Assembly: GCA_020634215.1 (NCBI GenBank)
Contig: JACKCD010000020.1
Span: forward strand, 1-64,000
Direction of reading: 5' to 3'
DNA length: 64,000 bases
Origin: Ardenticatenaceae bacterium
GTDB taxonomy: Bacteria > Chloroflexota > Anaerolineae > Promineifilales > Promineifilaceae
The position numbers were made by a program, and so were the translations under genes. Below the pieces are notes generated by a model. It did no database searches, was not told the origin of the DNA, and worked only from the letters and a program-made list of their open reading frames with translations. How positions within the stretch are numbered: the first letter of the stretch is position 1; each line of letters begins with the position of its first letter. Below, piece by piece: positions 53,490-62,600 of the stretch.

Positions 53490-54127
53490 GGAAAACGTGT
53501 GGTGCAATTTTAGGTGGAACAGGAAATGAAAGGGTTTGGCCTCGGCTTTCGCTGGGCAGCAGCTGGACATGATCATCGTATCGCTCGCGCAATTACCGAC
53601 AAAGGGGCGGCAGCAGCCGAAGACATGTGCTGGTCGCTTGCCCAACGCCAACGTGCTTGACACTGATAACCCCTACCGCTGCTCAAACAACCGATGTGGT
53701 TGTGCTTTCTGTTCCTACAGCGCCCAGCACGGCACGCGCAACGGCATGAAAGAGGTGGATGGTAAACTGCTGATTACCGTTGTTGCCTTTGAGAAAGAGA
53801 AAAACCGCGTCTCCCTGCGCAGCAGCAAGCCTTTGCTGAGAGCTTACCAGAACAGCCCAGCGATACCGCCCGCGTGGTCGCAACCTTCAAAACATCAGTG
53901 CCCACCACTTGCTTGACCTGAATCACCAGATGGATTGCGATGTGCTGGTGTGCGGCGAAAGGGAGACGACAAAAGGTGGCGATGGAAACGAAGCGGAAGC
54001 GGCCGGAATGCGTGGGGTAAATGCTGGTGCCTTAGCCAACGCCGTTGTTGTTGAAGGGATGACTTCGATTGCTGATTGCCATCAACATCTTGAGCAAATC
54101 AATGAGGATTCGTATTACGGGTATTTG
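53490..54127 (+). pseudogene. npdG: NADPH-dependent F420 reductase, broken by several frameshifts
   Basis: Pieces in all three frames line up with this Rossmann reductase in the right order. They are AILGGTGNE then GFGLGFRWAAAGHD (NADP-binding glycine loop), TAAQTTDVVVLSVP then SAQHGTRNGMKEVDGKLLI and TVVAFEKEKNRVSLRSSK, NISAHHLLDLNHQMDCDVLV, AEAAGMRGVNAGALANAVVV, and LIAINILSKSMRIRITGIWG at the C-terminus. The intact enzyme moves hydride between NADPH and coenzyme F420. At least four one-base shifts and several resulting stops occur. The amino acid sequence between shifts is well conserved, so the decay is very recent or the shifts are sequencing errors. The next gene is also an F420 gene. 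Confidence 0.8.
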
Positions 54128-54133
54128 GGGAGA

Positions 54134-54166
54134 TTGGAATTGGTGAATCTCCAATCTCCAGTCTCA
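54134..54166. repeat. Small GGAGATT/AATCTCC hairpin between npdG and cofE
   Basis: GGAGATTGGAATTGG faces AATCTCCAATCTCC. It is a shorter member of the family at 15800, 50371 and 56957. Confidence 0.65.
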
Positions 54167-54176
54167 ATATCTTTAT

Positions 54177-54934
54177 ATGACTCAACAGCCTTAACATAAC
54201 GGCCGTTCCGCCCCATCCAGCCCGGCGACCCCCTTGCCACCCTTATCATTGACGCTTTGCTGCGGCGGAACTTATTTTGCAAGACGGCGACGTGCTGGTT
54301 ATTTATAAGATCGTCTCCAAAGCCGAGAGGCGGCTTTTGACTAGCCAAAGTCGTGGTCAGCCAGCGTGCCCAACAACTGGCCGGGCAAGTGGACAAAGAC
54401 CCGCATTGTGGGCTGATTTTACGGAAAGCGACGAAGTTTCCCGCGCGCGCCGCCTGGCTGCTGTTGTGCGCCATCGGCTCGGTTTCACCAGCGCCAACGC
54501 CGGTATTGACCGCTCCAACGTGGCGCAAACGGCTGGAAAAAGAGTACGTTTTTGCTGCTGCTTATTGACCCCGATAATCGGCCGCCCAACTGCGCCAAGC
54601 CATTGCCGCCCGCCTCGGCGTAAACGTGGGCATCATCATCAGTGACGGCTGGTAAGCCGTTTCGCATATGGGCACCGTGGGCGTAGCTATCGGCAGCCGG
54701 GGTGCCGCCACCAATGGAACAGGCAGGGGGCCAGAAGCCGACACCTCTACGGCTGTATTCTGGAACACACCGATGTCGGCGTGGCCGATAAGGAATGCCG
54801 CTGCCGCCGGGCTACTCATGGGGTAAAGCCGCCGAAGCCACCCCGTCATCCTCGTGCGCGGCCTTCAATTTCACGCTCCGGCCGGCCAGGCCACCGACCT
54901 CGTGCGCCCTAAAGAGAAGGATTTGTATCGGTAA
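54177..54934 (+). pseudogene. cofE: Coenzyme F420-0:L-glutamate ligase, broken by several frameshifts
   Basis: Segments in different frames assemble into CofE/FbiB: IQPGDPLATLIIDA, LQDGDVLVIYKIVSKAERRL, RAQQLAGQVDKDP, VRHRLGFTSANAGIDRSNVA (the family's best-conserved string), SAAQLRQAIAARLGVNVGII, GTVGVAIGSRGAA, LEHTDVGVAD, and VILVRGLQFHAPAGQATDLV ending in RPKEKDLYR and a stop. The intact enzyme adds glutamates to F420-0 with GTP. An ATG at 54177 is the likely start. A palindrome copy sits ten codons in. Roughly five to seven shifts are needed. As in npdG, sequence between breaks is conserved. With npdG this was an F420 operon. Confidence 0.82.
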
Positions 54935-54951
54935 ATAATTCATAAGGAATG

Positions 54952-54979
54952 GTGACAAAGCCCTCTTAATCAGTACAAT
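54952..54979 (+). promoter_or_regulatory. Promoter GTGACA-16-TACAAT for the toxin-antitoxin pair
   Basis: GTGACA at 54952-54957 and TACAAT at 54974-54979 are separated by 16 bases. Transcription from about 54986 leaves a 30-base leader with AGGGA before the ATG at 55019. Confidence 0.5.
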
Positions 54980-55018
54980 GTAAACAATAACAAATAGTTT
55001 ACTGGTCAGGGAAATCGT

Positions 55019-55288
55019 ATGAATCTCAATGAACTGGTTATTGAAATGAAAATGATAGAGCGTCGTCTAACGCTCTATGAAGAAAAATATGGCATTCTAA
55101 GCCAGGATTTCTATCACGCACTGATGAGTGGGGAATTAGGGCAATATGATGAATTTGATGAAACACGCTCTGATTTTAGTCGCTGGAAAGGGATTTATGA
55201 GACTTGGCAACGGCGAAAGCAAAAATATGATATTCAGCTTGCCAAACAACAAGTTTCCGAGTGGCTACGGTACCAACCTGCTTATTAA
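55019..55288 (+). CDS. Small protein upstream of TumE-like toxin, probable antitoxin
   Basis: The 89-residue protein is charged and mostly helical: MNLNELVIEMKMIERRLTLYEEKYG, then DFYHALMSGELGQYDEFDETRSDFSRW and a basic C-terminal helix. I recognise no DNA-binding motif. Its place three bases before a DUF6516/TumE-like gene, its size and its own promoter suggest the antitoxin. Similar EMKMIERRL-type proteins precede toxin-like genes in other bacteria, which I recall but cannot check here. The two genes are AT-richer than the neighbours and contain no palindrome, in line with horizontal acquisition. Confidence 0.6.
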   Translation: MNLNELVIEMKMIERRLTLYEEKYGILSQDFYHALMSGELGQYDEFDETRSDFSRWKGIYETWQRRKQKYDIQLAKQQVSEWLRYQPAY

Positions 55289-55291
55289 AGC

Positions 55292-55708
55292 GTGAAAGAT
55301 ATCTTAAGCTCCCTCTCTGACTATAGTCGTTTGGTAGCACACCTGCTTAACCGACCAGGGGTTATTCGATCTACGGTTACTGTCTGGTCAGTCAGTCCTT
55401 ATACTGGCGTTGCTGAAGGCGAAGTATTTTTTGCAAATGGACTCAAGCTGCGAATGCGTGAGGAGCTTGATTTTGATGAACACTTCATCGCATCTTATGG
55501 ATACGAGGTGTACCAAGGCAACGAAAAATTGTATTGGTATGACGATTTTCCACATCCAAATGATCCGACACTTGCCTCAACGCACCCTCATCACAAACAT
55601 GTCCCGCCAAATATTAAGCGAAATCGAATTCCTGCGCCGGGGTTAAGTTTCCAAAAACCAAATTTGCCGTTCATACTTGAGGAAGTCGAGACGTTTGAAA
55701 TTAAATAA
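55292..55708 (+). CDS. TumE-like toxin (DUF6516 family)
   Basis: It starts at a GTG three bases after the upstream small gene. The 138-residue protein carries the family's pattern: an N-terminal strand pair IRSTVTVWSVSPYTGVAEGEVFFANGLKL, then LYWYDDFPHPNDPTLASTHPHHKHVPPN, where HPHHKH is the hallmark. The known TumE-TumA modules are type II toxin-antitoxin systems. It immediately precedes the ATG of a lipoprotein gene (TAAATG), so the three may share a message. Activity cannot be inferred beyond family membership. Confidence 0.7.
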   Translation: MKDILSSLSDYSRLVAHLLNRPGVIRSTVTVWSVSPYTGVAEGEVFFANGLKLRMREELDFDEHFIASYGYEVYQGNEKLYWYDDFPHPNDPTLASTHPHHKHVPPNIKRNRIPAPGLSFQKPNLPFILEEVETFEIK

Positions 55709-56965
55709 ATGAGACGATGCTGCCAAGCGCAGATGCGCTTTCTTGTACTGGTTGTTTTATTGTTTACTGGTTGCCAACCGCAAACGATGGCCGTTATTCC
55801 CACCGTCGCCCCGGTAGCTGGTGCGGCACAAACGGCCGTTTCTTCCTCCTCCTCCCTCCCCCCCACCTTCACCCCCTCTGCCGCCACCACCCTGCCCACG
55901 CTCGATGCTGGTCTGGTAAATGCCATGCCCACAGGCAAAGCCAAACCGGGAGAGATACCCACACAAACGGCCGTTCCCCCCACCGCCACACTCCGCCCCA
56001 CCGCCACCAGCACCCCACCCACCACCACCGGCCCTAACTACGTCATCAAACCCTTTGACCGCTACCGCCCCAGCGAAATCATGCCCTATCAGGCCTTCCC
56101 CGTGCCAGCAGCCAACAACGGCTGGGGCATCCACTGGATTCCCACCATCAAGCAGGAGCCGGGTGTCATAGACCAATTTGTGGCCGAAGCGGTGAAAATG
56201 CACATCAAATGGGTCGTCTTTCTCAACGACGGCGTGCGCGTGGGCGACAATGATTATCTGGTGGAGCAGCTTGTAACCCACGGCATCATGCCCGTCATGC
56301 GGCTGTTTCAACCGACGCTGCAGCCCTATGACGGCGACATTGGCGGGCTGGTGCGCTATTATCGCGCCAAGGGGGTTTATTATTACCAGATTTACAACGA
56401 ACCCAACACCAACGTGGAAAACACGCAAAGTTTTGCCAACCCCAACCTCTATGCCGCTGAGTGGGCGCGGGTGGCGCGGGAGGTGGTTGCCAACGGCGGG
56501 CTGCCGGGAATCGGTGCGCTTAGCCCCGGTGGGGAGTATAATCATGTTGATTTTCTGGATCGAACGCTGCGGGCATTGGCGTTTAACGGCGACGACGGCC
56601 TGCTAAACCATGCGTGGCTGGCGGTGCATAATTATCATGGGCTACGGCCGTTTGACGACCCCGACGGCTTCCTGCTTTTCCGTCAATACGATGCCATCAT
56701 CCAAAGCCACCTCGGCCGTTCCCTGCCCATCATTAGCACCGAGGCCGGTTCCTACAACCCCGACAACCGGGCGCAGGAAACGGAACTTATTCGCTATCAA
56801 TATGGCTACATGGCAACGGCCGAACCATATTTTCTCGCTTTCAGCTATTGGCTGCTGGCAAACCGTGCTGGCGGCGGTTTTGACGACAGTTGGGAATGGC
56901 AAGCGCTCTTTCAGCCCGGCTTTACTCACCCAGCCGTTGCCGAATTTTTCTATCGTGGAGATTAG
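55709..56965 (+). CDS. Lipoprotein with a clan GH-A glycosidase-like barrel
   Basis: A lipoprotein signal ends in VLLFTGCQP (M9 is an alternative start). A Ser/Thr/Pro-rich linker runs to about residue 115. The rest looks like a TIM-barrel glycoside hydrolase of the GH-A type: IHWIPTIKQEPGVIDQFV, VYYYQIYNEPN with the candidate acid/base glutamate after Asn, AEWARVAREVVANGG, WLAVHNYHG, and LPIISTEAGSYNP with the candidate nucleophile glutamate. It should act outside the cell on a polysaccharide or glycoconjugate. The exact family is not clear to me. Palindromes at 55831 and 55967 encode QTAVS and QTAVP. The last codons and stop are in the next hairpin's left arm. Confidence 0.75.
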   Translation: MRRCCQAQMRFLVLVVLLFTGCQPQTMAVIPTVAPVAGAAQTAVSSSSSLPPTFTPSAATTLPTLDAGLVNAMPTGKAKPGEIPTQTAVPPTATLRPTATSTPPTTTGPNYVIKPFDRYRPSEIMPYQAFPVPAANNGWGIHWIPTIKQEPGVIDQFVAEAVKMHIKWVVFLNDGVRVGDNDYLVEQLVTHGIMPVMRLFQPTLQPYDGDIGGLVRYYRAKGVYYYQIYNEPNTNVENTQSFANPNLYAAEWARVAREVVANGGLPGIGALSPGGEYNHVDFLDRTLRALAFNGDDGLLNHAWLAVHNYHGLRPFDDPDGFLLFRQYDAIIQSHLGRSLPIISTEAGSYNPDNRAQETELIRYQYGYMATAEPYFLAFSYWLLANRAGGGFDDSWEWQALFQPGFTHPAVAEFFYRGD

Positions 56966-57019
56966 AGATTGGAGATTGGAGATTGATGACAGTCATCAAT
57001 CTCCAATCTCCAATCTCCA
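56957..57019. repeat. Near-perfect hairpin of iterated GGAGATT units (copy 3)
   Basis: GAGATTGGAGATTGGAGATT plus GATGAC on the left pairs with GTCATC plus AATCTCC units on the right, giving a stem of about 26 bases with a two-base loop. It begins in the last codons of the glycosidase gene, providing GD-stop, and ends 20 bases before the nuclease gene. Confidence 0.88.
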
Positions 57020-57039
57020 AATCACAATCTGCATCACCT

Positions 57040-57849
57040 ATGTCCACCACCCTCAGCCGCACCCAGCTCACCAGCTTCCTGGCCTGCCAGCGCCAGTTCC
57101 ACCTGCGTTTTCAGCAGCGGCTGCCGTGGCCGCAGCAGCCGTTGGAAGAAAAAGTAGAGGCTAATTTGTCGCTGGGGGAAACGTTTCACCAACTGTTGGA
57201 GCGCCACTTTTTAGGGCTGGACGTGGCGGCGGAAGCCATGACAAATCCCCGCCTCCGCAGTTGGTGGCTGGCCTTTCGGCAATTTGAACCCACACTGCCC
57301 AACGGCCGTTTTCTCCCCGAACTCACCCTCACCACCCCGCTGCTGCATACTGACAAAGGAAGCTATTTGCTAAACGGCCGTTTCGACCTCCTCATTGTAA
57401 GCGAAAGTAGCCAATCCACCCCCTTTGCCCACCTGTTCGACTGGAAAACCGGCCGACCCCGCCCCGAAAACAGCCTACGCCACGACTGGCAAACCCGGCT
57501 CTACCTCGCCATGCTGGCCGAAAGCAGCCGCGCCATTCTTGACACCGCTGCCCCGCTTGCGCCCGACCACATTGCCATCACCTATTGGTACGTCAGCGAA
57601 CCCGACGCGCCGCGCACCCTCCGCTACACCACCGCCCAGCACACGCAAAACTGGGCCGACCTGCAAGCCATTGCCGCCCAAATGGATGCCGCCAGCAACT
57701 GGCCGCGCACCGATGACCTCGCCCTTTGCCTGCACTGCCCTTACCAAGCGTATTGTGGCCGACAAACGGCCGTTTCCCCCCCGCCCGAACCACCCGAAGA
57801 AGAAGACTACTTCCCTGAATGGCTACCGCTGGAACCCATTGCGCCATGA
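57040..57849 (+). CDS. PD-(D/E)XK nuclease-family protein with four-cysteine iron-sulfur site
   Basis: The ATG at 57040 gives 269 residues. It resembles the RecB/Cas4/AddB nuclease domain. N-terminal LTSFLACQRQFHLRF holds the first cysteine. The active site is spread over NLSLGETFHQLLERH, GRFDLLIVSE (metal Asp) and HLFDWKTGRP (Asp-x-Lys). QTRLYLAMLAESS is the QxxxY-type helix. The C-terminus has CLHCPYQAYC, giving with the first cysteine the four ligands of the 4Fe-4S site seen in Cas4 and AddB. The acidic tail after it is an extension. No CRISPR genes or helicase are nearby, so a DNA repair role is more likely. Three palindromes occur in it (57301, 57374, 57766). Confidence 0.8.
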   Translation: MSTTLSRTQLTSFLACQRQFHLRFQQRLPWPQQPLEEKVEANLSLGETFHQLLERHFLGLDVAAEAMTNPRLRSWWLAFRQFEPTLPNGRFLPELTLTTPLLHTDKGSYLLNGRFDLLIVSESSQSTPFAHLFDWKTGRPRPENSLRHDWQTRLYLAMLAESSRAILDTAAPLAPDHIAITYWYVSEPDAPRTLRYTTAQHTQNWADLQAIAAQMDAASNWPRTDDLALCLHCPYQAYCGRQTAVSPPPEPPEEEDYFPEWLPLEPIAP

Positions 57850-57884
57850 TGATGCTGAAGGATTTGGCCGCGTTTTTGGCAAAA

Positions 57885-57956
57885 CGCGGACGGAGGACGA
57901 AAGACGGAGGACGAAGAGAAAACCCGTCGTCCGTCATCCCTCGTCCGTCGTCCGCC
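57885..57956. repeat. Hairpin of iterated GGACGGAGGACGAA units
   Basis: ACGCGGACGGAGGACGAAAGACGGAGGACG faces CGTCGTCCGTCATCCCTCGTCCGTCGTCCG. It fills the gap between the nuclease and methyltransferase genes; the polarity is again purine-rich left and pyrimidine-rich right. Confidence 0.82.
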
Positions 57957-57969
57957 CCCAAATAAACCC

Positions 57970-59157
57970 ATGCACCCCTCCGACCTGCACTTTCTTCTTT
58001 CCCCCGCCGGGCAAACGTGGCTCCAGCAGCTTGATGAGCCAATTACGCCACACAACCATCTGCACATTGCCCAACAGTTACGGGAACAGTTGCCACCCAA
58101 CCACGCCCACGCCGTGCTGGAAACGGTGCTGCTGCGGCAAAAAGCGGCCGTTAAATTCAGCCGCGCCAGCGAGATGTATTTCCTGCGCGAAGCGTTGGAG
58201 CAAGCATCAGGCGAAGAGATTGCCGCCTACCGCGCCCAACGCTTTGCCCAGCTTGCCCCCCGCACCATTGCCGACCTCGGCTGCGGTATTGGTGGCGATG
58301 CGCTGGCACTGGCCCAAATCGCCCCAGTCATTGGCGTGGAGCAAGATGAGGTGCGGCTGACGATGGCGCGGCAAAACGTGGCGGTTTATGGCGGTCAGTT
58401 CCAACCGCTGTGTGCCGACCTGACCACGCTCCCCCCGCTGGCCGCAGATGCCCTTTTTTTTGACCCGGCGCGGCGGGATGAAACGGGGCGGCGTATTTAC
58501 TCTGTCCACGACTACATGCCCCCGCTGAGTTTGGTGGATGTGTGGCGGCAGAAGGTGGCGGCAACGGCCGTTAAAATCAGCCCCGGTGTCCATTACAACG
58601 AGTTGCCAGCCGCTGCCGAGGTGGAATTTATTTCGGTCAATGGGGAACTGAAAGAGGCAATGCTGTGGTTTGGGGAGCTGCGAACGGCCGTTCAACGCCG
58701 CGCCACCCTGCTCCCCAGCGGTCAGACACTTACCAACAGCCCTATCCCCCTCGACATTCCCATCACGCCGCCGCAGGGGGTGCTGTATGAACCTGACCCA
58801 GCCGTCATTCGCGCCCATCTGGTGCAAGAGCTGGCGGCGCAGTTAGGGGCTACCATGATTGATGCGGAGATTGCTTATTTAACGGCCGTTTCCCCCCAGC
58901 CCACCCCCTTTGCCCGCTGCTACACCATCGAAGCCACCTTCCCCTTTCAGCTAAAACAGCTTCGCCACTACCTGCGGCAGCACCAAATTGGCAATGTCAC
59001 CATCAAAAAACGCGGCTCGCCCCTTGAACCAGACACGCTAAAAAAACAGCTTCGGCTGCGCGGCCCCCACCACCGCATGATCATCCTCACCCAGGCACAA
59101 GGCCAACCAATTGTACTAATTGGTCAGCCAATGCAAGCGTCATCAGTTACCAGTTAA
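57970..59157 (+). CDS. Class I SAM methyltransferase with C-terminal THUMP-like domain
   Basis: The 395-residue protein has a helical N-terminal region (about 1-95) with KFSRASEMYFLREALEQASGEEIA, a Rossmann methyltransferase core with IADLGCGIGGDALALA near 100-115, GVEQDEVRL, and the motif IV-like DALFFDPARRDETGRRI, and a C-terminal THUMP-like domain with VTIKKRGSPLEPDTLKKQL and HHRMIILT. FDPARR is characteristic of this family, which may act on RNA, but no substrate has been assigned as far as I know. It follows the nuclease gene, separated by a hairpin. Four palindromes or near copies occur, three within 320 bases (58563, 58684, 58880). Confidence 0.82.
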   Translation: MHPSDLHFLLSPAGQTWLQQLDEPITPHNHLHIAQQLREQLPPNHAHAVLETVLLRQKAAVKFSRASEMYFLREALEQASGEEIAAYRAQRFAQLAPRTIADLGCGIGGDALALAQIAPVIGVEQDEVRLTMARQNVAVYGGQFQPLCADLTTLPPLAADALFFDPARRDETGRRIYSVHDYMPPLSLVDVWRQKVAATAVKISPGVHYNELPAAAEVEFISVNGELKEAMLWFGELRTAVQRRATLLPSGQTLTNSPIPLDIPITPPQGVLYEPDPAVIRAHLVQELAAQLGATMIDAEIAYLTAVSPQPTPFARCYTIEATFPFQLKQLRHYLRQHQIGNVTIKKRGSPLEPDTLKKQLRLRGPHHRMIILTQAQGQPIVLIGQPMQASSVTS

Positions 59158-59171
59158 CGATCATCAGTTAC

Positions 59172-59205
59172 CTTCTCCGCGTTCGTCCGTGTTCGTCCGC
59201 GTCCT
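59172..59205. repeat. Dispersed CCGCGTTCGTCCGTGTTCGTCC element (copy 2)
   Basis: The units match those at 12083-12112 almost base for base. It lies between convergent genes, directly next to the response regulator stop. Confidence 0.7.
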
Positions 59206-59602
59206 ATCCTTCTTTTTCAGCCAGCCCATTCTGCAAATATTCCCGCAGCATCTGGCGCAGCTTGCGAATGTCCAGCGGCTTCGGCAAATAATCATCACAA
59301 CCAGCCGCAATACACCGCTCCCGGTCGCCAATCAGCACATTAGCCGTCGTCGCCAGCAGGGGAATCGGTGCCAGCCGTTCATCCGCCTTAATTAGCTTCG
59401 CCAAATCCAGCCCATTGATACCGGGGATATTAATGTCGAGCAAAATCACATCTGGCTGTACTTGCTCATCCTGAAGCAGCCGAAGGGCAATCTTGCCATC
59501 CTCTGCCTGCAACAACTCATGCCCCTCGGCACCTACAATGCGTGACACCAGCAGCATGTTTGTTTTATTGTCTTCAATGCACAAAATCTTTTTACGTCCC
59601 AT
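59204..59602 (-). CDS. Single-domain response regulator
   Basis: From the ATG at 59602 the protein has 132 residues, just a receiver domain. It has IEDNKTN with the acidic pair, the phosphoacceptor aspartate in VILLDINIPGINGLDL, PLLATTAN with the switch threonine, and DDYLPKPLDIRKLRQML with the conserved lysine. No output domain exists, so it should relay phosphate or act by protein contact, in the CheY/DivK manner. It is the last gene of a leftward operon behind the multi-sensor histidine kinase, its probable phosphodonor. Confidence 0.92.
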   Translation of the reverse strand: MGRKKILCIEDNKTNMLLVSRIVGAEGHELLQAEDGKIALRLLQDEQVQPDVILLDINIPGINGLDLAKLIKADERLAPIPLLATTANVLIGDRERCIAAGCDDYLPKPLDIRKLRQMLREYLQNGLAEKEG

Positions 59603-59686
59603 ACGACCTTTTTTTGCCTTCAACGTGAATTTTCCCGCCTATTCTAACAATTTCACGCCGAATTTGTAACCTCTACCCTTCTTTAT

Positions 59687-62600
59687 CTACGGCTTTTTTA
59701 CATCTTGCCGCTGCAACGGAACGGTAAAGTAAAATTTACTGCCTTCGCCCAAACGACTTTCCAACCAAATACGACCACCGTGCAGTTCAACCAAATTTTT
59801 GCTAATGGGCATACCTAAGCCTGTGCCACCTGCCTCACGGTTTAGCTTACCATCCACCTGCCGGAACTGCTCAAACACAATGCCTATATCTTCCGGGCGA
59901 ATGCCAATGCCGGTATCGGTCACCGCCACCAGCAAATTGCCGTTCTGTTTTTCAATAGTCAGCGTCACCTGACCCTGCTTGGTAAATTTGATGCCATTGC
60001 CCACAATATTCCACAAAATCTGCCGCAGCCGCGTCCGATCTGCCTCCACCACAATGTCATCGTCGTGGATAAATAAATTCAGCCGCAGTCCCTTTTCCTT
60101 GGCTAATGGCGTCGCCGTGGAGATGATGTCATGTGCCATCTGGTACATATCAATGCGCTCATAACGCAGCTCCATCTTACCCGCTTCAATTTTCGACATA
60201 TCCAAAATATCGTCAATAAGCGTCCGCAAATGCTCACCGCTGTCTCGAATAAGCTTGACATCCTCCTGCATCAGTTGATTGAGTTCACCGTCCACCCCTT
60301 CCAGCAGCACATCGGCAAAACCGATGATGGAATTTAGAGGGGTTCGCAGCTCATGGCTCATGCTGGCTAAAAATTCTGTTTTCAGGCGGTCAACCTCGCG
60401 CAATCGCTCGGCGGCCTGCACCTGTTCATCATACAAATAGGCATTTTGCAGTGCCACCGCCACCTGTGAGGCAAGCGTACGGTTAATCAGCACATCCTCA
60501 TCGGTAAAGCGATGTGGTTGGTCTGACTGTACATCCAGCACCCCCAGCAGCTTGGTACCTACGATCATCGGTACGGCCAGCTCAGAGCGTGTCTCTGGCA
60601 GCAAGGGTTCCAGCAAAAAATCTTCGTCGGTAGCAGCATCGGCCACAATGACAGGTTCACGGGTTCGGGCTGCTTTGGCAATAATGGAGCGGCTAGATAT
60701 GCTTACGCGGCTGTCTTCTTCGCGCATCAGCCGTCCTACGTCATCTGCACCAGCGGCCAGCAGCAAATATTGCTCATCGGCGCTCAACAGGAAAATGTGG
60801 ACGTGATAGAGGTCAAAGCTGACCTTGGTCAAATCAACCACAGATTGCAGCAGGCTGTAGGATTCACGAATGGTTGCCGCCACGGTGCTTACTTCGGACA
60901 CGGTACGAAGCTCTTGAGCCAGCCGTTCCTGCACGGCCAGGGCACTTTGGGTTTGCTCAAACAGCCGCGCCGACTCTAGTGCCTCGGCAACCTGCTCCGA
61001 AATGCTTTCGAGAAAGGCTTCTTCTTCGGGGGCAAGCGGGTTGCCGGGGTCATGGTCAATGGTTAGCTGGCCGATAGCCGTGCCGCGAATAGCCAAAGGT
61101 TTATTAACTGATTGGGTCGGTAGGATGCCCGTATCGTTTGGCCGGCCGTTGTCTATCGCCGGCCGAATCTGGTTTTCACGGGCATCAAAGACGAACCCAC
61201 GGGCACCAGTTTCGGCTGGCCGCCAACGGGCCCACCCTTCTTGCACCATTTGTCGCTGCAAAACGGCCGTTTCCCGCAACTGCACCTCCATCTCTTGTCC
61301 CAGCCGTGCCGACTCAATGGCAACGGCAATTTGCCCACACAGCCCTTCCAGCAAAATCTTGTCGTTGTCGTTCAGTGCCCCCGCGACATCACTCTGCACA
61401 TCCAGCACCCCCAGCACCTCATCGCGCAGCTTAATGGGCACGGCCAACTCCCCCTTGGTCAGCGGCAGCACCGGGTTTGACCGCCAGTCAGGATCATTGG
61501 TGACATCAGACCGCAGCATGGATTGACCGCGAGAAACGGCCGTTCCGACCAACCCCACCCCCACCGGCAGCGAATGCTGAAACGCCAGCATCCGCTCCCC
61601 AGCCTCACCATACCCCACCACCAGGCTCACCATGTGGCGATGCACATCATAGCGAAATAACTGCGTGTGGTAATAACCAAACTGCTCATGCACCAGCGTC
61701 ACCACCCGCTGATACAGCTCGCGCAAATCTGAAATCCCGGCAATTTCCTGGGCGATCTGCGTTGTCAGCCGCACCTCCCGGCTGCGCCGCCACAACGACA
61801 GCCGCGCATCTTCCTCCAACGCCTTCTGCTGGGTTACATTTCGCACCGTCACCACCCGCATCGGCCGGCCCAAATAAGGAATCGCCTTACCGCAAACCTC
61901 CACCATCAATTCAGAGCCATCCTTATGCCAAAACACCGTTTCATATGGCTCGGCTGCCGCCTGCTCAAGATTTTGGGCAACCAGTTGCTTGCCCTCCGGC
62001 GGCACCGTATCTACGATATTGCGCCCAATGAGTTCCTCCACTTCGTAACCCAACATCTGCGCCATCGCCTGGTTTAGCTCCACAATACGGCCGTTTTCAT
62101 GAATCACAACCCCCTCCGTCGTCGCATTTGCCAAACTGCGAAAACGTTCCTCACTCTCCCGCAGTGCTTGTGCCGTCTTTCGCCGCTGTGTGATGTCCCG
62201 CGCCACCGACAAAATTTCCCCTGTTTCCATCAGCCCCATGCTAATTTCCACCGGGAACAAAGAGCCATCCCGCCGCCGATGCAGTCGCTCAACAATTGTC
62301 GCCTTGTCTAGCGACAAATTTTTCACCAGGGCGGCAAACATTTCATGGGTCAAATCCACATTAAAATCAAAAACCGTCAGTCGTAAAAGCTCCTTGTGCG
62401 AATATCCCAGATTCAGACACGCCCTTTCATTTACATCCACCACCCGCCCCATCTGATCCAGCAAGAAGATACCATCGGCAGCCTGGTTAATCAGCCGCTG
62501 AAACCGTTGGGCACTACTCCGAGCCTGTTCCTGAACATGTACTTGCTCTGTCACATTGCGGAAGCTCCACACCCGCCCCACCACCCGCTTGCCCACCCGC

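Noticed and set aside
53683..53745. Cysteine-rich string NRCGCAFCSY as a radical SAM motif
   Set aside because: It arises in the wrong frame of npdG; the correct frame reads TTDVVVLSVP, a conserved npdG segment.
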